A DNA stretch of 13,023 nt from JAKORR01 sp964608495 (lineage in GTDB: Bacteria; Armatimonadota; Zipacnadia; Zipacnadales; FEN-943). The stretch is from contig CAZSOQ010000148.1 in NCBI GenBank assembly GCA_964608495.1, forward strand, positions 1 through 13,023. Reading direction: 5' to 3'. How positions within the stretch are numbered: the stretch's first letter is position 1; each line of letters opens with the position of its first letter. A program made the position numbers and the translations under genes. This document shows positions 1-6,949 of the stretch, in pieces. The notes beneath the pieces are model-generated. The model was not told the DNA's origin. It worked only from the letters and a program-made list of their open reading frames with translations, and made no database searches.

Positions 1-204
1 GCCGGGCTGCTTCGCAGCCTCGGCCAAGTGCCTCCCCACAAGGAAGCTGGTGCAGACCCCGACGGGCTCGACTACGCCCTGTCCAAGCCCCGGGGGCCCC
101 TGGGGATGCTCAGAAGCCCGGCACGGCGGCCCCGTGCCGTGGCCTCGGCCGCGCATGACACGCATCGCGAGTCGGCACCGACTGGAACCGGAGCCTCCGG
201 CCTG
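1..204 (-). other. Gene-free region with clustered inverted repeats after the last stop codon
   Basis: No convincing gene is present in this stretch, which lies downstream of the stop codon of the transferase gene. It contains several short perfect inverted repeats: 188-200 (6-base arms, 1-base centre), 170-183 (6-base arms, 2-base centre), 119-139 (8-base arms cggcacgg/ccgtgccg around a 5-base loop) and 5-19 (6-base arms, 3-base loop). The 88-105 stretch is a C4/G5/C4/G4 alternation that can also fold. None is followed on the minus strand by a T-run, so a classical intrinsic terminator is not shown. The likely role is transcript 3'-end protection or factor-dependent termination, which is an inference. 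Confidence 0.5.
119..139 (-). terminator. Possible terminator-like hairpin
   Basis: This is a perfect 8-base-pair stem with a 5-base loop, all GC-rich, starting 65 bases past the stop codon of the last gene. It is the strongest hairpin in the left-end gap. No poly-U tract follows it in the direction of transcription, so it may be a 3'-end stabiliser rather than an intrinsic terminator. Confidence 0.25.
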
Positions 205-2031
205 TCACGAGGCGGCGCCGCCGGCCGCTGCGTCCACCGCCTCGGCGATCCGGTCCAGCGCCCGACCATCCAGGGGATCGAGGTGGCGTGCGAAGAACTG
301 CTCGCGGGCCTCGGCCCTCCCGGCCTCCTCAGCCGAGCTCAGGGCCGAGCGCAGGGCCTGCTCCACCTCCCCTACGTCCGTGGCCCTGATCGCCATGCCG
401 AAGTCGTCGAAGGGGTAGAAGGGCGGGCCTTCGCGCGGCTCCACGAATACCGTGGGCTTCCCCAGCATGATGGCCTCGAGCAGACACGACGAGAACTGGC
501 TGACCAAGACGTCGCAGCCGGCGATCAGGGAGCTGAGGTCGGCCTCGCCGTGGGGGATCACGTGGCCCCGCGCGCCCGCCGCCTCGAGCGCGCTCCGGTA
601 CATCTCGCCCTCCGCCTCGGGGCGCTGCTGCGGATGGAGCTTGGCCTCGACATAGACCCCCAGCCGGGCGCAGGCCCGGGCCACGGCCGCGAACCACCAG
701 TCCGGATTGGCCTGCGAGCCCGGCGGATCGTTGGGCTGCGTGGCCACGAGCACCACGGCACCCGCGTCGTCGGGCGCCGGCCGCACGGGCTCGGGCGCTC
801 GCCCGGCCAGCCGGTCCAGGCCCGGATTGCCCACGACCCGTACCTCGCAGTCGCCCGGAATCCTGACACGCACGAGACCGGCGGTGTGCAGGTTGAAGAC
901 GAGGAGCCGATCGAACCAGGGGCTGGCATAGTCCAGGCCCGAGATGAGGCCGTGCTGGCAGCAGACGGTGCCGATGCCGCGCTCACGGGCGGCGACCACG
1001 TAGGGCGTGAGAAGCCGGGGCAGGAGGGTGAAGGCCACGACGACCGCGGGCCGCACGGCGTCCAGGAGGCGCTCGGCGTCGGCACGGAGCAGCTCGAGCA
1101 GCGGCCGCTCGCGCGTCTCGAGGGCCATCAGCCGCGAGGCGAAGGCCTGTCGCTCGCCGGGGGAAAGCTCGGGGGCCAGCCGCCGCAGCATCCTCCGCGC
1201 GCGCGCCGGGCCGCGTGTGGCGAGGCGCTCGGCCGCGCGGCGCTCGTCCTCCGTGACCATACCCCCGAGGGGTAGGAGAGCGCCCTCGGTGTCGGCCGTC
1301 GGGGCCAGGGGATCGCGGGCCGGGAGGACCGTGCGTCCACGGTCGGCCAGGGCGCGGGCCACGCGAGCGCCCAGGGCCTCGATTACCGGCCCGGCGCAGA
1401 GCAGTAGGACGTCGGCAGGCCCTGGCGGCGAGGCAGCCGTGCGCCGCGAGGAAAAATCGCGCAGCAGGCGCAGGCTGTTGCCCAGGAAGGCCCGGGCGCT
1501 CAGCCGGGCGCGCAGCCCTGGCCCCAGGGCACCGACCACGGCTCCCAGCCCAGGCGGCAGGTACTGCACGCGCAGCCGCAGGCCCAGCCCGGCGGCCACA
1601 TCGCGGGCCGCCGGCTCGGCCATGTGCTTGCCGGACCACCAGTCGCTCGAGCGCACGTGGGCCAGGGCCACGAGGCCGTCGGGCGCAAGCTGCTCGGCGG
1701 CGTGGCGGACCAGGGCCGTGGCTTCCACGATGGGCGTGACGGTGTGGGCCTCCAGCACCTGGCGGAGGTATTGCCACTCCCTCTCCCCCACGCCCTCGGC
1801 CTCGAGGGCGTCGCGCAGCAGGGCCAGCAGGCGCGCGGCTCTATCCTCGACGGCCTGGCGGGTCTCGGGCGGCAGGGCGTGAAGACGCAGGGCGCGCGAG
1901 AGAGTGGAATCGTCCCACCAGGGCAGTGCCAGCGGCAGCACCTCGGCGCGGCGCCGCCGGGCTTCCACCACGGGCGGCGGTGGCCCGGGATGGTCGCCGA
2001 TGAGCAGCAAGCGGTCGCGGCAGGCGGGCAT
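205..2031 (-). CDS. GT-B-like surface polysaccharide glycosyl/glycerophospho-transferase (putative)
   Basis: The product is 608 residues with no signal peptide, so it is probably cytoplasmic or peripheral to the inner membrane. The C-terminal half (about 325-600) reads like the nucleotide-sugar-binding half of a GT-B enzyme of the CDP-glycerol glycerophosphotransferase/capsule transferase kind. It has QHG at 359-361, GNPGLD at 401-406, LHPQQ at 465-469, and an SLIAGCDVLVSQFSS stretch at 501-515 followed by LLEA and LGKPTVFVE. The N-terminal half (1-320) is rich in Leu, Ala and Arg, with tryptophan patches at 38-39 and 131-132, and I do not recognise it. The ATG at 2031 is chosen because a GAGG lies 5 bases upstream and it sits 14 bases after the neuB-like stop. 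The frame stays open for another 239 codons upstream, but those overlap neuB and read as Pro/Arg/Gly-rich shadow sequence. Tight coupling to the neuB-like and neuA-like genes suggests it transfers the CMP-activated nonulosonate or builds the acceptor glycan. A NeuC-type epimerase is unlikely because its motifs are absent. Confidence 0.7.
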   Translation of the reverse strand: MPACRDRLLLIGDHPGPPPPVVEARRRRAEVLPLALPWWDDSTLSRALRLHALPPETRQAVEDRAARLLALLRDALEAEGVGEREWQYLRQVLEAHTVTPIVEATALVRHAAEQLAPDGLVALAHVRSSDWWSGKHMAEPAARDVAAGLGLRLRVQYLPPGLGAVVGALGPGLRARLSARAFLGNSLRLLRDFSSRRTAASPPGPADVLLLCAGPVIEALGARVARALADRGRTVLPARDPLAPTADTEGALLPLGGMVTEDERRAAERLATRGPARARRMLRRLAPELSPGERQAFASRLMALETRERPLLELLRADAERLLDAVRPAVVVAFTLLPRLLTPYVVAARERGIGTVCCQHGLISGLDYASPWFDRLLVFNLHTAGLVRVRIPGDCEVRVVGNPGLDRLAGRAPEPVRPAPDDAGAVVLVATQPNDPPGSQANPDWWFAAVARACARLGVYVEAKLHPQQRPEAEGEMYRSALEAAGARGHVIPHGEADLSSLIAGCDVLVSQFSSCLLEAIMLGKPTVFVEPREGPPFYPFDDFGMAIRATDVGEVEQALRSALSSAEEAGRAEAREQFFARHLDPLDGRALDRIAEAVDAAAGGAAS

Positions 2032-2045
2032 GGGGACCTCGGCGG

Positions 2046-3968
2046 CTATGGGTCGGGGCGGCTCGCGCCCGAGCGCTGGGCCAGCTCGGCCAGGCGGCTG
2101 AGGGCCACCGCGAGCCCTTCGCCCTCCGAGCGGTGGCCGAGCCACACCTCGATCACGAAGGGCAGCTCGAGACGCAGCAGCTCGGGCAGCAGGGCGTCGA
2201 AGTCCACCTCGCCGCGGCCGATCTGCAGCCCCTCGCCGTCGGTGCCCGAGGCGTCGGCGACGTGGAGGTGGCGGATCCAGGGCCGCACGGCCCGGAAGTA
2301 GCCCATCAGGTCGAGGCCGGCATGGCGGCACCAGAGCTGGGCGTGGGATACGTCCCAGCAAAGGCCCAGGTCGAGCGCCCGGCAGGCCTCGACGATGCCC
2401 TCCGGGCCGCCGAAGTACGACGTGTACCACTGGCCGCCGAAGTACCACGGGTAGGGCGGCAGGTTCTCGTAGGCCACGCGCACGCCCGCCAGGTCGCGCA
2501 GCTCCTCCGCCGAGCGGGCGAAGGCCTCGGCCAGAGGGGCGGTGTCCGCCGCGAAGCCCTCGAAACTCATCCCGCCCGGGTGCACGACCAGGACCGGGTC
2601 GGCGGCTTCGGGGAAGCGCTCGTGCAGGCGCCGGGCCATGTCGGCCGCGCGGCGGACCAGGTCCACGCTCCAGGACCGTAGCTCCTCCTCGGGGCTGCAC
2701 AGGTCCAGAAGCTTGCCGTGGTAGTACTCCGGGCAGTGGACGGAACACTGGAGCGGGAAGGTGGGCAGGTCGCCGGACCCCTTGTCGAGGTCCATGTCGG
2801 TGAGATGGAACTCCAGGAGCGTCGGGCGGAAGGTGTTGGCTATCTGCACGGCGTCGTGGAAGCGGACGACGGCGCCCCAGGGGTGACCGAAGTCGGCGGC
2901 CATGGCGGCGGGCTCGCGACCCGTGATGTCCGCCTCGCGGAACAGCTCACCGGCGGTCAGGGCGCGGCGGGCCGGCCGGCCTACTATCTCCGTGCCGCGC
3001 TGGGGCGAGACGCCCGCGCCGGGGCTCAGGGCCGTGAGCAGGTCCCAGGTGATCGTCTCGCCCTCGGCGATGTCCCGGGCGGCGGCCAGGCTCTTGCCCA
3101 GCGAGTGCCTGGTCAGGATCTCCCCGCGCGACATCGCTCGCCGCCCGCTGCCCAGGGACGTCTCGACGATCCGCACGTCGCGGATCTGCTTCTCGAAGCC
3201 CACGGGCTCGAGGCTGGCGGTGTGGTCGGGGCCGGGCATGGTGCGGTCGAGGGTGATATGGCGCTCGAGGATGCAGGCGCCCAGGGCCACGGCGCAGGTC
3301 GAGACGGCGATGCCGCGCTCGTGCCCCGAGTAGCCCACGGGCACCCCGAAGTCCGCCAGACGCAGCATGACCCGCAGGTTCACGTCCTTGAAGGCCGCCG
3401 GGTAGGTGCTCTGGCAGTGCAGCAGGGCGAATTCGGCCCCGCGCTCCCGCAGGAAGGCCACGGTGCGCTCGATCTCCGACCAGTCGGCCATGCCCGTTGA
3501 AACGACCATGGGCTTGCCGGTGCGAGCGACGTACTCGAGCAGCGGCAGATTCGTCATGTCGGCCGAGGCCATCTTGTAGGCCGCGACCCCCAGCTCCTCG
3601 AGGAAGTCCACCGTGGCCCGGTCCCAGGGGCTGCACAGGAACTCGACGCCGCTGTCCCAGGCGTACCTGGCCAGCTCGACGAAGACCTCGTCGGTGAGCT
3701 CGGCCTGCTGCAGCCACGAGACCACGTACTGCAGCTCCTTGTCCTGGTCCCCGAGCTGGTCGAGGACGTCCGGGGCGTAGACCTGGCGCAGGTTGCGCTT
3801 CTGGAACTTGACGGCGTCGGCCCCATACTGGGCGGCGAGGTCTATCAGACGCCGGGCGATCTCCGGGTTGCCGTTGTGGTTGAGGCCGATCTCGGCGATG
3901 AAGAATACCGGCTCACCGGGGCCGATGCGCCGGTCGCGGATCGTGATGTGGGGCTCCTGGTGTGGCAT
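2046..3968 (-). CDS. neuB: Nonulosonate (N-acetylneuraminate-type) synthase fused to a xylose-isomerase-like TIM barrel
   Basis: The product is 640 residues, against roughly 340-360 for an ordinary NeuB. Residues about 10-275 are a NeuB TIM barrel, which condenses phosphoenolpyruvate with an N-acetyl-mannosamine-type sugar. Visible motifs are AEIGLNHNG (25-33), KFQ (54-56), CSPWD (112-116), KMASAD (132-137), STGMA (157-161), HCQSTYP (184-190), GYSGHE (212-217) and ERHITLDRTMPGPDH (235-249). His216 and His237 match the metal-binding histidines of characterised NeuB. Residues about 283-350 are an SAF/antifreeze-like domain (RHSLGKSL, DIAEGETIT, PGAGVSP). Residues about 360-635 are an AP-endonuclease-2/xylose-isomerase-like barrel with its metal set apparently intact: HPGG (463-466), ENL (501-503), WDVSH (538-542), HLHVAD (567-572) and IEVWLGH (606-612). 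The start at 3968 is chosen over one ten codons upstream because AGGAAGG lies 7 bases before it. Specificity (Neu5Ac, legionaminate or pseudaminate) cannot be read from the motifs. Confidence 0.9.
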   Translation of the reverse strand: MPHQEPHITIRDRRIGPGEPVFFIAEIGLNHNGNPEIARRLIDLAAQYGADAVKFQKRNLRQVYAPDVLDQLGDQDKELQYVVSWLQQAELTDEVFVELARYAWDSGVEFLCSPWDRATVDFLEELGVAAYKMASADMTNLPLLEYVARTGKPMVVSTGMADWSEIERTVAFLRERGAEFALLHCQSTYPAAFKDVNLRVMLRLADFGVPVGYSGHERGIAVSTCAVALGACILERHITLDRTMPGPDHTASLEPVGFEKQIRDVRIVETSLGSGRRAMSRGEILTRHSLGKSLAAARDIAEGETITWDLLTALSPGAGVSPQRGTEIVGRPARRALTAGELFREADITGREPAAMAADFGHPWGAVVRFHDAVQIANTFRPTLLEFHLTDMDLDKGSGDLPTFPLQCSVHCPEYYHGKLLDLCSPEEELRSWSVDLVRRAADMARRLHERFPEAADPVLVVHPGGMSFEGFAADTAPLAEAFARSAEELRDLAGVRVAYENLPPYPWYFGGQWYTSYFGGPEGIVEACRALDLGLCWDVSHAQLWCRHAGLDLMGYFRAVRPWIRHLHVADASGTDGEGLQIGRGEVDFDALLPELLRLELPFVIEVWLGHRSEGEGLAVALSRLAELAQRSGASRPDP

Positions 3969-3975
3969 TGGGCAA

Positions 3976-3982
3976 CCTTCCT
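3976..3982 (-). promoter_or_regulatory. Shine-Dalgarno of the neuB-like gene
   Basis: AGGAAGG sits 7 bases upstream of the ATG at 3968. An in-frame ATG at 3998 has the Shine-Dalgarno inside its own coding sequence, so this site decides the start in favour of 3968. Confidence 0.7.
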
Positions 3983-4040
3983 CGTGGGGGCCGGGCATCG
4001 CGCAAGGGCCCTGGCCCGCTATGTCGCCGCCGACTGCCCG

Positions 4041-4078
4041 AGGGCGGGACGGCGGCCGGTCGCGGCCGAAGCCGCCCT
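4041..4078 (-). promoter_or_regulatory. Nested hairpin between neuA-like and neuB-like genes
   Basis: The outer arms agggcgg (4041-4047) and ccgccct (4072-4078) are perfect complements. Inside them cggccg (4053-4058) pairs with cggccg (4063-4068) around a 4-base loop. The structure begins at the last base of the neuA-like stop codon, and the gap to neuB is 109 bases, longer than elsewhere in this block. No T-run follows. It could be a weak terminator, an mRNA-processing element or a stability element, but only the pairing is seen. Confidence 0.35.
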
Positions 4079-4785
4079 TAGGACCCCGGCCTCAGCCCCT
4101 GCAGGACCTCCTCCGCCAGCCGGAAATCGTCCCAGGTGTCAATGTCAACGGACCTCACCGGGTCCATCACGAGAACGCGTACGTCGCCACCGAGGCGGTT
4201 CTGGTACCGGTAGAAGGCGGCCCTGGTCGTCACGTACAGGGCGCCGTTCTCGCGGTACTTCTCGGGCATGTCCTGCGACCGCGGCCGCTTGCGGTAGTCG
4301 TACTCGGCCTCGAAGACGTCCCCCTCGCCCACGGTGCCGCACAGGTACCAGTGCTGGATGGGTGTGACCGTCATCACCGCGTCGCAGCCCGTCTCGAAGA
4401 GCTTGCGCACGCCCGCGTCTATGATGTCCGGCCCGCGCAGCGGCGACGTGCACTGCAATAGTGCCAGGGCATCGGGGCGGTACTGCTCGCGGGCGCGCAG
4501 CACTTCGAGCACGTGGAACAGGGCGGGCTCGGTGGGGGTAGTGTCCTGGGCGAGCTCCGCGGGGCGCTCGACCAGCTCCGCGCCGGCGTCGCGGGCCACG
4601 GCGGCGATCTCGGCGTCGTCGGTGCTGACGACGAGGCGCGTGATCGTCTCGGCGGCCAGGGCAGCCTCTATGGTCCAGCCGATAAGCGGCTTGCCCCCGA
4701 GCGGCCGGAGGTTCTTGCCCGGCACGCCTTTGGAGCCGCCGCGCGCGGGGATTATGCCGATGACCTCCCGGCGCTCTTCAGGCAT
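4078..4785 (-). CDS. neuA: CMP-nonulosonate (CMP-sialic acid) cytidylyltransferase
   Basis: The product is 235 residues, the usual length for a bacterial CMP-sialic acid synthetase. It activates a nine-carbon acidic sugar with CTP in the cytoplasm. It has the nucleotide-binding loop IIPARGGSKGVPGKN (11-25), STDD (54-57), the paired ERP (73-75), LQCTSPLR (110-117), the QDMPEKYRENGALYV segment (171-185) and a terminal DIDTWDDF acidic motif (214-221) that fits the metal/substrate site. The ATG at 4785 is preferred over an in-frame start 23 codons upstream for two reasons: the conserved fold begins at residue 8, and the upstream codons overlap a good promoter. The ribosome binding site is weak: purine-rich AGGAAG directly abuts the ATG. 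It is the first gene of the nonulosonate block, followed by neuB-like and a GT-B-like transferase. Substrate could be Neu5Ac or legionaminate; pseudaminate is less likely. 3-deoxy-manno-octulosonate (KdsB) is ruled out by the motif set. Confidence 0.9.
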   Translation of the reverse strand: MPEERREVIGIIPARGGSKGVPGKNLRPLGGKPLIGWTIEAALAAETITRLVVSTDDAEIAAVARDAGAELVERPAELAQDTTPTEPALFHVLEVLRAREQYRPDALALLQCTSPLRGPDIIDAGVRKLFETGCDAVMTVTPIQHWYLCGTVGEGDVFEAEYDYRKRPRSQDMPEKYRENGALYVTTRAAFYRYQNRLGGDVRVLVMDPVRSVDIDTWDDFRLAEEVLQGLRPGS

Positions 4786-4827
4786 CTTCCTGCCCTGCCT
4801 ATCCTGCAAGGTCCGTACCAGGCCAAG

Positions 4828-4854
4828 AGTATAACAGCGCGCGATGCCACACAA
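4828..4854 (-). promoter_or_regulatory. Predicted extended -10 promoter for the nonulosonate block
   Basis: On the minus strand TGTTATACT gives an extended -10 (TATACT at 4828-4833, TG at 4835-4836). A TTGTGT at 4849-4854 could serve as -35 with a short 15-base spacer. Transcription would begin near 4821, leaving a leader of about 36 bases before the ATG at 4785. The AT-rich TTATAC stands out against the surrounding GC-rich sequence. The gap to the upstream membrane-protein stop is 155 bases, the longest between any two genes here. Confidence 0.5.
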
Positions 4855-4940
4855 GCGGCCGTCGGCAGACGATGGCGGGGCTATCCAGGGGCGAGGGGCA
4901 CGACCTGCGCGCCATGGCCCCCGGGGTTAGCCTTTGCGCG

Positions 4941-6884
4941 TCACGTGAACCAGACGACGTAGCGACGGGCGTGCTCGCCGAAGGCCGACACGATCCCCCA
5001 TACGCCCCCCGCCACCACGAAGTGCCCTATCGCCAGGCCCAGGAATAATGGGATCAGCCGCCGGAACAGCCTCGCCCCGCCCAGACGCATAATGGCCGAT
5101 TTCGCCACCCAAACGAGGAAGAACGACGCCCACATGTGATACCCGAAGGTCGCCGCCATCGCGAAGCCGATGGGGTGCAGCGGAAAGCGGAACCAGATCA
5201 TCCTCGCCGCGCCGAACAGGCCCGCCGTGAGCGCCCCCGCCACCCGGAAGCCGAACTGCAGCGGATCGCGCCCGTCCGCCTGCTCGTACCAGCCCAGGAC
5301 CTGCGCATAGTCCCCCCGGGCCTGCAGCGTCCGGAAGCCGCCCTCCGTGGTGCCGCCCTCCAGCGTGTTGCAGCCGTAGGTGTAGTAGGCCGTGAGGTGC
5401 GTGTGGTAGCCCAGGATCAGGCCCACCACGACCCCGGTGGCGACGACCGCGAAGACCGCCGACCGCCGGGATCCGGTGATACGCGCGATCTGCAGCGTCT
5501 CGATCTCGGTCCCCGCGAGGGACTGCACGGCGCTGCGCGACAGGTACTCCATGGCGCGCAGGGCCGCCAGAGGCTCGAAGCGACCGGCCGGCAGGAGCCA
5601 CCTGCTGCCCAGCAGCTCGACGCTGGCCTGCACGGGGTCGCGGGGGAAGATGTAGCTCATGGGTGGGCCGACCTGGGCTCGGATGCGGGCGTACACGAGG
5701 GCGATGAGCAGGAGCATCACAATGTAGTAGGCCAGTGCCGCCGGCGCCACGCCCGCCGCCAGGCCCCATGCCGCCATGCCCGTCACGCCGCAGAGCAGCA
5801 GCCCCAGCCCCAGCCGATCCACCGGCCTGGCCGGCGCCCCGGCCTCACGCCTGCCCGGGCCGCCGGACCCGACCAGGAGCGTGCGGCGCGCCGTCCACAG
5901 CAGGAGCAGGCCGATGGCGACGAAGGCCCCGAAGCCCTGGTGGCCGTCGAAGGGCACGCCGGGGAGGTCGAAGCCAAAGCCGCGGGCGAAAGCCCCCTCA
6001 ACCCGCAGCAGCAGGTAGCTGGCCCAGGCCGAGAGGGCCAGGTCCATGGAGACCAGGTAGCCCAGCCCCACGAGCTCGGGCCGCCAGGCCATGTAGAGCG
6101 GGCGCAGATGCGACAGGGGGCGCTCGGTGAGCAGGGCCCCGAGGTTGAAGCCGTCCCCCAGGCAGGCCACGGCCGGGTTGAAGGCGTGGGCGATGTTGAG
6201 GGCGTTGAACAGCGCCGCGGCCGAGAAGCCCACCCACATCAGGGGGTTCGTGAGCAGCCCGCCGCGCACCGCCTGCGACGCGATGCCCTCTCCCCCATCG
6301 CCGCCGGTCACTTCCCAGGCAAGTTCGACCAGGGGGTAGGAGAGCCGCTCGCCGTCCGTCCAGGGGCGGTGGAAGAGCATCACCAGGCCCAGGAGGGCCA
6401 GGAGGAAGCTCGCGATGAGGAACGACCAGGCGGCCAGGGGCGCGATCCAGGATCCCCAGGGCACGCGCCCGTCGTCGGTGCCCTCGAAGAACTGGCGCAC
6501 CACCTCCTCGTCGCGCAGGAGGACCCAGCCGGGCAGGGCGTCGCGCACGAGCGCCAGACGGTTCTCGGGGCCGGCGAAGTAGGTGGGGACGGTCAGGCGC
6601 GGGAAGAGATGGCGGGTGATGGCCACGCTGGGGATGTGGAGGGCGAAGAGCATGAAGCAGTAGGCCAGGAGCAGGTGGGCGCGGTCCGGGGCCAGGCGTG
6701 GCACAACGCGGCGCAGCAGGGGTGCCAGCGCCGTCAGGGCGAGCAGGCCCAGGAAGGCCGGGACGGTGGGCGTGCCCTCGGCGACCTGGCAGCCGTGCGT
6801 GATGAGGGATGCCTGGCGGGTCCAGAGGGCGCCGGCCACGGTGAGGCCGAGCGCCAGCAGGGCGGCGGTGAGGGCCCGGGCCAT
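4941..6884 (-). CDS. Polytopic membrane protein resembling the DUF6785/DUF6784 family
   Basis: The product is 647 residues and strongly hydrophobic, with about 12 or 13 probable membrane helices (for example near 5-21, 43-60, 69-90, 146-170, 212-232, 272-293, 316-332, 358-378, 382-400, 474-494, 570-596 and 610-633). A conserved-looking WTDGERLSYPLVELAWEV stretch (175-192) follows one helix and matches my recollection of DUF6785 proteins, common in planctomycetes and Armatimonadota. A second loop at 494-545 (YHTHLTAYYTYGCNTLEGG and onwards) lies before the last helices. Function is unknown; a transporter or an envelope-assembly role are both possible. The ATG at 6884 has no clear Shine-Dalgarno, and the hydrophobic N-terminus begins at once. 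It is 65 bases after the SGNH hydrolase stop and 155 bases before neuA, so it belongs with the secreted-enzyme block. Confidence 0.65.
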   Translation of the reverse strand: MARALTAALLALGLTVAGALWTRQASLITHGCQVAEGTPTVPAFLGLLALTALAPLLRRVVPRLAPDRAHLLLAYCFMLFALHIPSVAITRHLFPRLTVPTYFAGPENRLALVRDALPGWVLLRDEEVVRQFFEGTDDGRVPWGSWIAPLAAWSFLIASFLLALLGLVMLFHRPWTDGERLSYPLVELAWEVTGGDGGEGIASQAVRGGLLTNPLMWVGFSAAALFNALNIAHAFNPAVACLGDGFNLGALLTERPLSHLRPLYMAWRPELVGLGYLVSMDLALSAWASYLLLRVEGAFARGFGFDLPGVPFDGHQGFGAFVAIGLLLLWTARRTLLVGSGGPGRREAGAPARPVDRLGLGLLLCGVTGMAAWGLAAGVAPAALAYYIVMLLLIALVYARIRAQVGPPMSYIFPRDPVQASVELLGSRWLLPAGRFEPLAALRAMEYLSRSAVQSLAGTEIETLQIARITGSRRSAVFAVVATGVVVGLILGYHTHLTAYYTYGCNTLEGGTTEGGFRTLQARGDYAQVLGWYEQADGRDPLQFGFRVAGALTAGLFGAARMIWFRFPLHPIGFAMAATFGYHMWASFFLVWVAKSAIMRLGGARLFRRLIPLFLGLAIGHFVVAGGVWGIVSAFGEHARRYVVWFT

Positions 6885-6949
6885 GACGAAGCGGGGGTTC
6901 GCGGCGGCGCGTCGCGCACCTTGCGTCAGGCCCCGCGCGGTGCACGGAC

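Noticed and set aside
25..36. GGGAGG followed by TTG on the minus strand near the left edge, a possible start of the next gene
   Set aside because: The spacing is only 3 bases and just nine codons remain in the window, so no coding claim can be supported.
28..1275. A 415-codon plus-strand frame opposite the transferase
   Set aside because: Its composition is that of an antisense shadow (Gly, Arg, His, Glu) and it lacks any domain signature.
2032..2748. A 239-codon N-terminal extension of the transferase frame
   Set aside because: It overlaps the C-terminal barrel of the neuB-like gene, reads as Pro/Arg/Gly-rich shadow sequence, and a good start with Shine-Dalgarno exists at 2031.
4786..4854. 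23 extra N-terminal codons for neuA
   Set aside because: They overlap an extended -10 promoter, and the conserved cytidylyltransferase fold begins just after the inner ATG.
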